DNA of 64,000 bases from QQWI01 sp964522015 (lineage in GTDB: Bacteria; Bacillota; Clostridia; Peptostreptococcales; Acidaminobacteraceae). Below are positions 34,521-43,719 of this stretch, one piece after another; the stretch's first letter is position 1; the number at the start of each line of letters is the position of its first letter. The DNA lies in contig CAZFST010000016.1 of assembly GCA_964522015.1 (NCBI GenBank), positions 1 to 64,000 on the forward strand, given 5' to 3'. The notes beneath the pieces were generated by a model. The model saw only the letters and a program-made list of their open reading frames with translations, was not told where the DNA came from and searched no databases. A program made the position numbers and the translations under genes.

Positions 34521-35898
34521 CAATCACCCTCCCAGCAACTTTGAAAGCATGACTAATCTCGAAACTATTTGTCTCTTCATAAATATTTTCTTTCTGGCCA
34601 CCTAAATTAATACTTCTAAAGTATAGATTTCTCAAATTGTTATTGCTTTTAATGTTCACAAATCTAATGTAGCGATTCTTAGGATTAGTCGTTGTAAACA
34701 CCAGCGAATTTGTATCGAGCATTTCTAATGGTCTTAAATTATGCGAGGTGAAGATCAGCTGACCTTTTCCACTGTCACTTATGATTTGTAGAATCTCACC
34801 TAATAAATACTCAAAAATCCCCGCGTCTAATTCATCTACTACTAAGCAAACAGATGGGTTATTAAACATTGTAATCAATGTGCTTAATATCGAAATGATT
34901 TTTTTAATACCTTCAGATTCATATCTTAGCGGTATGGCCACAGCCCCTCGAACAGAAACAAGCTCAATTCGAACGCCTTTCAAACCATCCTCTTTTAACT
35001 GATCTCCATAATTTTTGATATCTATCTGGAGGCCAGGTATTATAGTCCCTAAAACAATATTCATCTGTTTAATAAGCTTGGTGACAACTTCATAAGCTTT
35101 CACAGGAATTACCGATGGCTCAAGAAGACCAATTCCCATATCTCCTTGAGTAAAGTTTTTACCTTCATTCAGCCTAAAGGAAAGCGGTATAAATAAATTC
35201 AAGTTAATCATACCCGCATGATTATTCTGGAAAATGAAAAGATTTATGCTTGCATAGTATTTAAGCGCTAGAATGATTTGAGTATATTCTTCAAATGCCT
35301 TACTCCTTCTTAAAACTTCTTCAGTTTCAATACTAAAAATGAAAGAAGTGACATTCTTTTCGGATAGTTTTTTTGAAACGCCTATATCAAGGTGATTACT
35401 TGAATTACCTGATACTAAAAGTTTGAATTTGCTACTCGGTTTAAAAATTGCATCCTTATCATCTGAATTATAATCAATGATGGCACTCTTTGCCTTCCAC
35501 TCTTGATTTTCATATTTTTTATATGATAATTTTTCTTTTGTAATTTGAACACGATTGTCCCCAACCTTACTCAGCTGAATTTCGTAAAAAACAAGGGCTT
35601 TGAACCCATCCTTTTCAATATAAAAAACAAAGTCTAATTCTGATGATGCCGATGTTTGTAATATATAGTCAGCTGCATTGTCTGGCAATTGTTTGCCCAT
35701 CAGCGCATTTTTAAGAATCCACATCGCATCTACGAGTGCAGTCTTACCTGATCCATTTTGTCCATAAAGACCAATAATTTCTGATTTCCCATTAAAAAAC
35801 TCTTCCTTAGCATAGCTTGGAAATGTAATAGTACCATTTTCAATATTCTTAAAGTTAACTAAATCTATTTGTTGTATTCTAATAATCGACTTTTCCAT
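34510..35898 (-). CDS. AAA/ABC-type ATPase of a two-gene module
   Basis: A 462-aa SMC/OLD-like ATPase. Walker A GLYGQNGSGKT (43-53), an ABC-signature-like YESEGIKK (326-333), Walker B CLVVDELD (351-358) and the H-loop TSHNLRP (384-390) are all visible, with an N-terminal NFKNIENGTITF strand typical of AAA_15/AAA_21 proteins. No long coiled coil is present. Such ATPases pair with TOPRIM or other effectors in anti-phage systems (PARIS, RloAB, Gabija-like). AGGAGG precedes the start. The next gene overlaps it, so the two are one operon. Confidence 0.83.
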   Translation of the reverse strand: MEKSIIRIQQIDLVNFKNIENGTITFPSYAKEEFFNGKSEIIGLYGQNGSGKTALVDAMWILKNALMGKQLPDNAADYILQTSASSELDFVFYIEKDGFKALVFYEIQLSKVGDNRVQITKEKLSYKKYENQEWKAKSAIIDYNSDDKDAIFKPSSKFKLLVSGNSSNHLDIGVSKKLSEKNVTSFIFSIETEEVLRRSKAFEEYTQIILALKYYASINLFIFQNNHAGMINLNLFIPLSFRLNEGKNFTQGDMGIGLLEPSVIPVKAYEVVTKLIKQMNIVLGTIIPGLQIDIKNYGDQLKEDGLKGVRIELVSVRGAVAIPLRYESEGIKKIISILSTLITMFNNPSVCLVVDELDAGIFEYLLGEILQIISDSGKGQLIFTSHNLRPLEMLDTNSLVFTTTNPKNRYIRFVNIKSNNNLRNLYFRSINLGGQKENIYEETNSFEISHAFKVAGRVIDEN

Positions 35899-36387
35899 TT
35901 GATTACCTCCTGAATACTATTATGATATCATAAATGCGGAAAAATCGAAAGCAATATTAATAATCGATACATTTTGTTTCGAATATCATTTTTATATGCA
36001 TTTTTCTTAAGACCGCCACGAAATCCAACTGAATATCTGTTATTTCTAACATTTGAACATTCACGCTTTATTCCGAAGCATTTAACAGCATTAATGTACA
36101 ATTACATCTGATTCTTTTCGGTTATTTATAAAGAAAATGACCCAGTCGATTTTCACAACTGAGCCACTAATATTGTCATTCCACATTTTGTATAGACTTA
36201 GCTACACACTCGCATTGCGAAAAGTCATAAAACCTCGTAGACATTGCAAATTCATATATTACAAGGATTCTTTCCGACGTAGTCCTATTACGCACTTCAC
36301 ATGCCTTGAGTAGACAAAAATGATGTCGTTTACACCTATTGGTGCCTTGGCGGAAAATTAATCTGTATTTTTACATCAAGGTATTTT
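35899..36387. other. 489-bp intergenic region
   Basis: Holds a plausible minus-strand promoter for the ATPase gene (TTGCTT-N16-TATGAT, about 35 bp ahead of the ATG, next to the palindrome TATGATATCATA) and the 70-nt repeat copy B. The remaining DNA shows no ORF with a ribosome binding site and no RNA gene that I recognise. Confidence 0.45.
36125..36194. repeat. 70-nt dispersed repeat, copy B
   Basis: Same orientation as 28398-28467, 63 of 70 positions equal by hand alignment. Its stem (36138-36166) still pairs on the minus strand, with two G-U pairs and a T-rich tail, and could end the Fic transcript about 220 bp after its stop. No hbd sequence adjoins it. Confidence 0.8.
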
Positions 36388-37308
36388 CTATTCAACCAAT
36401 GACAACCACAACTGTTCAGATTCAACCACTAACTTAGCAACAAACTCAAGAAATGGTTGATAATCCATGGTGGTATGAGCATGATCCAACACATTATAAT
36501 ACTGCGCTCTGTTTTCTTTCTTGATGATAATAGGGGGATATCCATTTTTCATTAATTCAAAGTTCAAAAGCAGTCTTGATGTTCTTCCGTTTCCGTCAAT
36601 AAAAGGGTGGATTTTTACAAATTCACCATGTAAAAGTGTCGCTCTAACAATCGGGTGATATAACTGCCATTCTTCTTTATACTCCATAATTAGCTTCTGC
36701 ATAAGTGCACTGATTTCATAGTGCTTGGGCGGAATATGAATAGCACCACCAACCACTACGTTTTCCATCCTGTACCTACCCGCATTCTGATTGTCGATCT
36801 CTTTAAGAATAATGGCATGAATATTTTTTATATTCCATTCAGATAAAGGTTCATTATGACTGATTATTTCTTCCAAGAATAGAATTGCTTCTTTATGGTT
36901 GATTGCCTCCAAATGTTCTATAACGCTTTTACCACCAATCGTTATTCCCTCTAGAACAACTTTTGTTTCTGATAAAGTTAAAGTATTCCCTTCGATAGCA
37001 TTACTATTATATGTCCATTCAATAATTAGCTTTTCGTGCAGCGAATCTGCTAATCGCTTTGTGAACGGTCTATGCTTATCAATTATTTCTTTCATCTCTT
37101 CTATTCCGCTAAAATCATACATAATGCCTATATATGATTTTCTATAGCTTACTCTGGCATCGGCTGGTTTGGCTGCATCATATGGAATTGACCAATTTCG
37201 ACCGAATTTTACAGCACCCTCGATTCGCTCCTCTGAACAAAGCACACGTATTCTTCGGGCACTAATTTGCCACTTGTTGCTTGCCTCAGATATACTCATA
37301 TATTTCAT
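36388..37308 (-). CDS. Fic-domain protein with N-terminal DNA-binding domain
   Basis: A 306-aa protein. Residues 1-50 (MSISEASNKWQISARRIRVLC ... GRNWSIP) form a MerR/excisionase-like helix-turn-helix. The Fic core has the inhibitory motif NSNAIEGN (101-108) and the catalytic HPFIDGNGRTSR (His234), so it should transfer AMP from ATP to target hydroxyls and be self-inhibited by the class II N-terminal helix. ATG at 37308 follows GAGGTG; the longer frame would cross the terminator of the upstream gene. A perfect 14-bp inverted repeat over the promoter suggests autorepression. Confidence 0.87.
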   Translation of the reverse strand: MKYMSISEASNKWQISARRIRVLCSEERIEGAVKFGRNWSIPYDAAKPADARVSYRKSYIGIMYDFSGIEEMKEIIDKHRPFTKRLADSLHEKLIIEWTYNSNAIEGNTLTLSETKVVLEGITIGGKSVIEHLEAINHKEAILFLEEIISHNEPLSEWNIKNIHAIILKEIDNQNAGRYRMENVVVGGAIHIPPKHYEISALMQKLIMEYKEEWQLYHPIVRATLLHGEFVKIHPFIDGNGRTSRLLLNFELMKNGYPPIIIKKENRAQYYNVLDHAHTTMDYQPFLEFVAKLVVESEQLWLSLVE

Positions 37309-37326
37309 AAAAATCACCTCAATAAC

Positions 37327-37376
37327 ATAATATACCGGTATCGGCACATTGTAAACATTGTTCCGATACCGGTATA
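37327..37376 (-). promoter_or_regulatory. Fic promoter with perfect 14-bp inverted repeat
   Basis: TATACCGGTATCGG (37331-37344) and CCGATACCGGTATA (37363-37376) are exact inverted copies 18 bp apart; each arm also holds the small palindrome ATACCGGTAT. On the minus strand TTTACA (37355-37350) and TATTAT (37332-37327), 17-bp spacing, form a promoter with the -10 box touching one arm. Confidence 0.78.
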
Positions 37377-37412
37377 AAACAAATCCTTGAATCATATCAT
37401 GATTCAAGGATT
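37377..37412 (-). terminator. Terminator of the RNA methyltransferase gene
   Basis: A perfect 13-bp stem (AATCCTTGAATCA / TGATTCAAGGATT, loop TATCA) followed on the minus strand by TGTTTT. It lies 28 bp after the methyltransferase stop. Confidence 0.8.
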
Positions 37413-37439
37413 AAAAGAGTTGAATTCACTTGTTCAATT

Positions 37440-39065
37440 CTAATTTTTAACTAATTTAACAATGCTTTCAACATGAAAAGTAAAAGGAAACATATCAACC
37501 GGTTGAATCCGTTCCACTGTGTAACCCTTCTCCACCAAGATCTTCACATCCCTGGCCTGAGTTTGTGGGTTGCAAGAGATATAAACGATTTTCTTAGGTG
37601 CAATGGTTGCAACCGCCTCTAAAAAGGCGCCGTCGCTGCCACTGCGGGGCGGGTCCATCAATAATACATCAACAGTCTCGTTGGCTTCTGCCATCTTCAG
37701 AAGATGGGCACCTGCATCGGCTTGGACAAATCGAATATTCTTGATCCCATTCACTTTTGCGTTTTCCTGTGCATCTGCGACAGCATCCTTATTGAGCTCA
37801 AGGCCAATCACGGTTTTTACGTGTTTTGCTGCAAGCATACCGATTGTCCCAATACCGCAATAAGCATCAACAACGGTATCCGTCCACAAAAACCCTGCCA
37901 TTTCAATGGCTGCATCATATAATTTTGCAGTCTGAATCGGATTGATTTGGAAAAACGACTTAGGGGATATTCTAAATTTAAGACCACATAAAGTCTCCTC
38001 AATCGTCCCTTTACCGTGTAAAACCACCTCGTTGGGCCCAAGAACCATGCTTGTTTTATTGGGATTCACATTCATCACAATGGTTGTAATCTCTGGGTGC
38101 GCTTGCAAAAGCGCCTTGACCAAATTATTCTTGGAGGGTAATTGATGGGTTGAGACCACTAAGACCACCATGACCTGTTTACTTTCAAAACCCGTTTTTA
38201 TTAAAACATGTCTCAGGTGTCCCATGCCGCTGTCTTCATCATAGGGTTGAAGTTTGAACGAGGGTAATAGCACCTTGATGGTCTTTATAATGGCATCTGC
38301 GGTGGTGGTTTGCACTAGGCACGCTTCCACGGGAACAACGGCGTGGGAATTCTCTGCGTAAATCCCTGCCTGGAGTTGCCCTCTGGGCCCCTGTGAAAAT
38401 GTGGTGTGACTCTTGTTGCGATATCTTAAGGGCTGCTCCATGGTAATAATTGGCTGGGTTTCACCAAATGGTAACATCAAGTATTTGACCTGATCAAATT
38501 TGAATTGGTATTGGGCTGTTAAAGACATATGCTGCAATTGGCAGCCACCACAGGTCCCCGCATAGGGACATGGTGGTTTTACCCGGTTTGGCGAAGGATT
38601 CTCAATGGCAGTGACCCGAACATCTGTTGAAAACTTTTTACGGACAACATTAGCTGCCGCTCGTTCACCAGGCAATACTCCAGATACTTGTAAGCTTTGA
38701 CCCTGCCAGTTAACAACGCCCTTGCCCTCAGGAGTCATGGTTTCACAGTTTAAGATTACTGAGCCCTTTGGCAGCATCTGAGTCCCTGACTTTAAGGCTG
38801 GTTGCTTTTTGCCTTTATAGCCTGTTTTAGCAGGACCTGAGCCTGTTTTAGCAGGGCTAGAACCGGTTTTAACTGGGGTAGAACCAGCCTTGGTGGCAAG
38901 TGGCGCTTTTTTAGGTCCTGGGCTATTCACTTCACCTAAACCCATGCCATCAATGGCTTTCTCCCCTTCAACCGCTGGTCTTGGGGCGGTAAATCGCTTT
39001 GGTTTACCAATTGATTTTGACTGTTTTGTTTTAGGTTTTTTAGCTTTTGGTTGTTTAGTTTTCAT
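37440..39065 (-). CDS. TrmA/RlmD-family RNA (uracil-5-)methyltransferase with a basic N-terminal tail
   Basis: 541 aa. Residues 1-90 are a Lys/Pro-rich low-complexity tail with three 7-residue repeats (GSTPVKT, GSSPAKT, GSGPAKT at 61-81). A TRAM domain follows (about 100-155), then the iron-sulphur cysteines C166, C172 and C175 in CPYAGTCGGC, and the SAM domain with DAYCGIGTIGM, LMDPPRSG and the catalytic ISCNPQTQARD. It methylates a uridine in rRNA or tRNA. Relatives are about 450 aa, so the tail is extra. A second family member lies at 57586-58947. Confidence 0.87.
   Translation of the reverse strand: MKTKQPKAKKPKTKQSKSIGKPKRFTAPRPAVEGEKAIDGMGLGEVNSPGPKKAPLATKAGSTPVKTGSSPAKTGSGPAKTGYKGKKQPALKSGTQMLPKGSVILNCETMTPEGKGVVNWQGQSLQVSGVLPGERAAANVVRKKFSTDVRVTAIENPSPNRVKPPCPYAGTCGGCQLQHMSLTAQYQFKFDQVKYLMLPFGETQPIITMEQPLRYRNKSHTTFSQGPRGQLQAGIYAENSHAVVPVEACLVQTTTADAIIKTIKVLLPSFKLQPYDEDSGMGHLRHVLIKTGFESKQVMVVLVVSTHQLPSKNNLVKALLQAHPEITTIVMNVNPNKTSMVLGPNEVVLHGKGTIEETLCGLKFRISPKSFFQINPIQTAKLYDAAIEMAGFLWTDTVVDAYCGIGTIGMLAAKHVKTVIGLELNKDAVADAQENAKVNGIKNIRFVQADAGAHLLKMAEANETVDVLLMDPPRSGSDGAFLEAVATIAPKKIVYISCNPQTQARDVKILVEKGYTVERIQPVDMFPFTFHVESIVKLVKN
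38823..38885 (-). repeat. Three 21-bp in-frame tandem repeats
   Basis: They encode G-S-[TSG]-P-[VA]-K-T three times in the N-terminal tail of the RNA methyltransferase. Confidence 0.8.
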
Positions 39066-39071
39066 GGGCGC

Positions 39072-39482
39072 CTATTTCTGATTTGCTTTTAGCAAGTCGC
39101 GAATTTCGACCAATAATTTTTCTTGATTAGATGGTTCAACTGGTGCTGCTGGCTTTTCTTCTTCTTTTTTCTTTAAGCTGTTAATCCCTTTAATCATGAT
39201 AAAGACCACAAAAGCGATTGCTACAAAATCAATAAAAGTCTGAATAAAATTACCATATGAAATAGCCAGTTCAGGCTTATCCCCACTGGCTACAGCGAGA
39301 ACGATTTTGAGTTGTGCTAGGTTCAATTTCCCCAATACCAAACTGATTAGTGGCATAAATAGATCATTGACAAAGGATGTCACGATTTTACCAAATGCAC
39401 CACCAATGATAATGCCCACTGCTAAATCAAATACGTTACCTCTAGTTGCAAATGTTCTAAACTCTTGAGCAAATTTTCTCAT
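39072..39482 (-). CDS. mscL: Large-conductance mechanosensitive channel
   Basis: A 136-aa protein. The N-terminal amphipathic helix and first membrane helix FATRGNVFDLAVGIIIGGAFGKIVTSFVNDLFMP are the MscL signature; a second helix (FIDFVAIAFVVFIMIKG) and a charged C-terminal bundle follow. It opens under membrane tension to release solutes in osmotic downshock. ATG at 39482 follows AGGAG; it starts 2 bp after the D-serine dehydratase stop, so they share a transcript. Confidence 0.93.
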   Translation of the reverse strand: MRKFAQEFRTFATRGNVFDLAVGIIIGGAFGKIVTSFVNDLFMPLISLVLGKLNLAQLKIVLAVASGDKPELAISYGNFIQTFIDFVAIAFVVFIMIKGINSLKKKEEEKPAAPVEPSNQEKLLVEIRDLLKANQK

Positions 39483-39484
39483 GT

Positions 39485-40870
39485 TCAATCTCCTAATTTT
39501 TGTTGAGTCACTTGAGACCCATATTCGTAATACGCCTGCTTAACCATTTGTGGTACCATACCGCCCCCAGTGGCCCATATAACATGGACTGGAGATACAG
39601 TACTACTTTCAACTACTTTAACATTTCTTGTTACTGCATTTCTAGCAAGGGCGATCAAACCTTCAAATCCAGCTAAAGCTGAAGGTTCTAGCCAGATGTT
39701 TTCGGTATCCACTAAGCCTTTTAAATACATAAAAAGTAATTCGTCTGAAACGGTAGCCACACCTTCAAGCAGTGTTTCCATATAGTCTGCTACTAACTGT
39801 GATGACCGGCCCACTGCTAACCCATCGGCTTCAGTTTTTAAATCAAGGCCGATATCCTCTACGCTTATATCACTTCCAAGGCCTGTGGCCAGGCTTAGGA
39901 GCATGCAGGGTGCATGGGTGGGTTCTACAAAATAACAGTGAACGTTACTGCCAAACACTTCTTTAAGTCCAAATGTCACCCCACCTGGACCACCGCCTAC
40001 CCCACAGGGCAAATAGACATAAAGCGGTCTTTTTGCTGAAATCTCAATACCCTGAGCCTCTAACTGGGCCTTTAAGCGACGGCCCCCCACTGCATAACCA
40101 GCAAAGAGATGCTCTGAGTGTTCATCGTCAACAAAGTAGGTGTTCGGATCTAGGGTGGCTAAGCGCCGGGCTGCCGAAACCGCTTGGCTATAATCCCCTT
40201 GATGGGCCACTACTTTTGCGCCTTTCTCTTTCAAAAGCGCCATTTTCCACGGTTTGGCATCCGAGGACATATGAACTTCCACGTTAAATCCAAGTTTTGC
40301 GCTGATAATGCCAATGCTCAGACCGAGGTTGCCCGTAGACCCCACGACAATGCGATACCCTGACAGTAAACTTTGAACAGTTGGATCAAGAAAAGTCAGG
40401 TAATCATAACCGTCAAAGTCCACTGGCATCAGTCCCTGCTGAATCAAGATGTCCTCTGCGTATTTTAACACCTCGTGGATGCCACCCCGAGCTTTAATGC
40501 TACCTGAAATCGGTAGGGCGTGGTCAGCTTTTAACCATAGTTCACCATCTATAGAGACGTTGAAGGAATCACACAGCCAGTCTTTCATCTTATTAATTGA
40601 AAGGATTGGGGATTCTATCAGGCCGTTTTGAGACCGGGTGTCTTCAAATGCTTGGGCAAGAAATGGGCGAAACCGTTGAAGACGGGACTCCGCTTGATCT
40701 ACACGTTCACCCATCTGGACCTTCCTTAAAAGGCTTTCATCGGGGTCAAACAGGACTGTTTTAGAATGTTGAGCAATCAAGGGGTTTAGCCACAGGGTGG
40801 GCTTATAGGTTGTAAGCGCCTCATGGAGGGCTTGTGACAGGGCTTTGTGATGCTTTGAATTGATGGTCAT
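39485..40870 (-). CDS. dsdA: D-serine dehydratase
   Basis: A 461-aa fold-type II PLP enzyme. The Schiff-base lysine is K126 in ISGSIKARGG; GSTGNLGLSIG binds the PLP phosphate; the N-terminal WLNP motif and the length match DsdA. It turns D-serine into pyruvate and ammonia, a detoxifying or catabolic step. AAGAGG precedes the ATG. No dsdC or dsdX neighbour is present. Confidence 0.9.
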   Translation of the reverse strand: MTINSKHHKALSQALHEALTTYKPTLWLNPLIAQHSKTVLFDPDESLLRKVQMGERVDQAESRLQRFRPFLAQAFEDTRSQNGLIESPILSINKMKDWLCDSFNVSIDGELWLKADHALPISGSIKARGGIHEVLKYAEDILIQQGLMPVDFDGYDYLTFLDPTVQSLLSGYRIVVGSTGNLGLSIGIISAKLGFNVEVHMSSDAKPWKMALLKEKGAKVVAHQGDYSQAVSAARRLATLDPNTYFVDDEHSEHLFAGYAVGGRRLKAQLEAQGIEISAKRPLYVYLPCGVGGGPGGVTFGLKEVFGSNVHCYFVEPTHAPCMLLSLATGLGSDISVEDIGLDLKTEADGLAVGRSSQLVADYMETLLEGVATVSDELLFMYLKGLVDTENIWLEPSALAGFEGLIALARNAVTRNVKVVESSTVSPVHVIWATGGGMVPQMVKQAYYEYGSQVTQQKLGD

Positions 40871-40994
40871 TGTTAGCCTCTTAAATATTAGACTCTTGAG
40901 TTTTTTCCGGTTATTTACATCTAGTTGGTATTTACCTTTCTAATTATCGCCCAAAACCCACCACAAAACAAGTGCTATAGACGTTTTGTCTGAT

Positions 40995-43718
40995 TTAACC
41001 TGATACAGATGGTTCAATGGCTTCTTGAAGACTACTGATAAGGGCTTCCACCTGGTCGATTTGTGATACGAGAACGTCTTTTTCATTGGCCCGATTGGCA
41101 TTTTCTGCAACCAGGGCCATGGTCATAATGCGATTGGCACGAACGTTTCCAGATGTCCCTTTTAAACGATGTAGCAGATTAGAAATCTCGTCTTGGGAAT
41201 TGGTATCCATAGCTCTTCGCAGGTCAATCAGCAAGAGTTTGACTTGCTCTATATATGTTTTTAAAAGAAAGTGGCAAACTTCATCATCCAAATCTGAAGC
41301 CTTCCTAAAATCGTTAAAGATTTCTAGGTAGGTGGCGCTGCCATTAGGGCTGTGCTCTTGTAAACCTTCAGCAATTGATTTCATTTTCTCAAAGAGGGCT
41401 TCAAGGTTAATGGGCTTGCTTAGATAATCACTCATGCCTGCTGCCATACACCTTTCAACGTCTGACTCCATGGCATAGGCTGTCATTGCAACCACAGGGA
41501 GCGCTGCGCCTCTTCTGTCTTTAAAATTATTGCCTCGTATGAGTTTAACAGCTGTAAGCCCATCCATCACCGGCATATTCACATCCATTAAAACGGCGTC
41601 ATATTGGTGTTGATGAATGGCATCAACGGCTTGCTGCCCGTCTCCTACCAAGTTTAGAGTTGCCCCAAATTTTCCTAGGTATTTGTTGAGTAAAAATGCA
41701 CTGGTTGGATCATCTTCCACCACTAGAATTTCCAACCCTTTAAGGGCTTCTGCTAATTTTGTACTTGTTGCTGTCACCTGAATAGGGTTGAGATCTGCTT
41801 CGATAGCCTCAGCAGACAATTGTGCGACGGGAAGTGTTATGACTGCCGTGAACACACTCCCTTTGCCAAGGGTGCTTTCAAGTCTGATATGGCCACCCAT
41901 TAAATCAAGTAGCATTTGAGATATGGCCAGACCTAATCCAGTGCCTTTATTGGCAGATTGAATCGCTGTCGACGATGACACCTTTTGATTTCCTTGTGTA
42001 AACCGCTCAAATAGGTTTAGTTGATCTGCCTCACTGATACCAATACCCGTATCGCTCACAACAAAGGAGAGGGTAACCTGAGTCTCGCCCAGGGGGGTTA
42101 CCCTAGGGTCACCGTCAACTGATATATTAACAGTTCCTTGACTTGTGAATTTAATGGCATTACCAATAATATTGGCGAGAACTTGTCTTAAGCGATTGCT
42201 ATCGCCAACATAATAGGTTGGCAAATCAGTGGCCCACTTGACTGTCAAAGCTAAATTCTTATGTTGTGCACTTGCTTTAAATAGAACTTCAAGATCTTCA
42301 ATCAATCGTCTAAGATTAAATGACACTGAGCTAATGGCCACTTTTCCAGCTTCTATTTTTGAAAAGTCCAGTATATCATTTAAAATAACCAACAAGGACT
42401 CTGCTGAACCATGCATGGTTTTTAAATAGGTCTTCTGGCTATGGTCTAACATGGTCATCTCTAGCAGCGTCATCATACCCATCATGCCGTTCATAGGTGT
42501 TCTGATTTCATGACTCATATTGGCCAAAAATTGGGTCTTAGACAAGGTAGCATCCTGAGCAATTCTTGCCCCTTCCTCAAGAGCTTGGTTGTTCAACTCT
42601 AGTTCTTCTACCATGGCCTCTAATTCTTCATTCAAGGCATGTATTTCTTCTTCTCGGGCCTCTACTTGATTAGCCATCATTGCAAAATGATCTGTCAGTT
42701 CTCGGAGTTCTGTAAAGCGACTTTCTGGCAATACCAAATAGTAATTGCCCTGTGCTAATTCTAATGTGCTTTGTATTAAACCATTGATATCCCCAACGGC
42801 TCTTTTTAAGTTAAGGTACAAAAACAGGATTGAACCGATTGAAATTAGAACCATTGCCCCCATTAAGACCCGTGTTAAGCCAGTTAAAGGTGCATAAAGC
42901 AATTGCCTATTTTGAGAAATCACTAAATGCCATTCATTGGGCTTGCCGATTGGGATCATCGTCACAAGTGTTTTGGGATTAGAGGGGGAAATATACATTT
43001 TAAGAGTGGTGTGATCATGTTTTTTAAGTAAGTCAAAGTCATCATATCGTTGATTTTGACCTGTTTTGGAACCATCGTCATCGTAAAGATAGTTACCATA
43101 TTGATCTAGAAGAGCTAAAGAGAGAACTGCATCAAAGTTGTCTTTCTCAAAAAGTAAGTTAAAGGCCGTAACATCTAGATCTACAACAATTAACACCTCA
43201 CCACAGAGGGCGGAGAAGGTGATTGTTGGTATGCCCGTATTTGCATGCTTATAAACCCCTGACCACTGAACGTCGTCATTGATTGGACGGTTAATATAAT
43301 AGTCTTCGTAGATTACACTTTGACCTATGAGAGACTTTTGCTCTGGATAGACCCCCTCAATTTCAGCCTTTTGGTTAATGACTTTGATGTCTTCAATTAA
43401 AGGAAACAGGGCAATCATGGTGTTTAAAGTTGAGTCCAAGACCGCTTTAGTGGCACTGGTCTCCTGTCTATTTTCAGGGGTTGGCAGAACTTTGTAATAG
43501 GTCTGAAGTTCTTTTAGCATCAGGACTGGCATATCTAAGGCATTATCAAATTTTTCCCTCATGGTGTCTGTAATATGAACCAGATCCTTTTCTATCTGCA
43601 ACTGTAAGGACTGATAGCTGAACCAATAAATATAAAGACCGAAAAATAGGAGCAACACATTAAAAATCAATGTGTTGCCAATCAAGAGTTGCCACTTTAA
43701 ACTTTTGGTTCGCCCCAT
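40995..43718 (-). CDS. Hybrid sensor histidine kinase (sensor-HAMP-HisKA-HATPase-REC-Hpt)
   Basis: About 907 aa. A first membrane helix (12-35), an extracellular Cache-like sensor, a second helix near 275-295, HAMP and a coiled coil lead to HisKA with the phospho-His in MSHEIRTPMNG (about 401), the ATPase G-box GTGLGLAIS (about 593), a receiver with phospho-Asp in VLMDVNMPVMDG (about 709) and an Hpt domain with HRLKGTSGN (about 851). It is a complete BarA-like phosphorelay protein. ATG at 43718 is 1 bp after the upstream stop. The gene belongs to the operon with the binding lipoprotein and the REC-GGDEF-HD-GYP regulator. Confidence 0.92.
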   Translation of the reverse strand: MGRTKSLKWQLLIGNTLIFNVLLLFFGLYIYWFSYQSLQLQIEKDLVHITDTMREKFDNALDMPVLMLKELQTYYKVLPTPENRQETSATKAVLDSTLNTMIALFPLIEDIKVINQKAEIEGVYPEQKSLIGQSVIYEDYYINRPINDDVQWSGVYKHANTGIPTITFSALCGEVLIVVDLDVTAFNLLFEKDNFDAVLSLALLDQYGNYLYDDDGSKTGQNQRYDDFDLLKKHDHTTLKMYISPSNPKTLVTMIPIGKPNEWHLVISQNRQLLYAPLTGLTRVLMGAMVLISIGSILFLYLNLKRAVGDINGLIQSTLELAQGNYYLVLPESRFTELRELTDHFAMMANQVEAREEEIHALNEELEAMVEELELNNQALEEGARIAQDATLSKTQFLANMSHEIRTPMNGMMGMMTLLEMTMLDHSQKTYLKTMHGSAESLLVILNDILDFSKIEAGKVAISSVSFNLRRLIEDLEVLFKASAQHKNLALTVKWATDLPTYYVGDSNRLRQVLANIIGNAIKFTSQGTVNISVDGDPRVTPLGETQVTLSFVVSDTGIGISEADQLNLFERFTQGNQKVSSSTAIQSANKGTGLGLAISQMLLDLMGGHIRLESTLGKGSVFTAVITLPVAQLSAEAIEADLNPIQVTATSTKLAEALKGLEILVVEDDPTSAFLLNKYLGKFGATLNLVGDGQQAVDAIHQHQYDAVLMDVNMPVMDGLTAVKLIRGNNFKDRRGAALPVVAMTAYAMESDVERCMAAGMSDYLSKPINLEALFEKMKSIAEGLQEHSPNGSATYLEIFNDFRKASDLDDEVCHFLLKTYIEQVKLLLIDLRRAMDTNSQDEISNLLHRLKGTSGNVRANRIMTMALVAENANRANEKDVLVSQIDQVEALISSLQEAIEPSVSG

Positions 43719-43719
43719 A

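Noticed and set aside
33840..35898. Naming the ATPase/TOPRIM pair as PARIS
   Set aside because: Architecture fits, but I cannot confirm the AriB-type DUF4435 fold or the AriA insert from sequence alone, so it is reported only as a candidate module.
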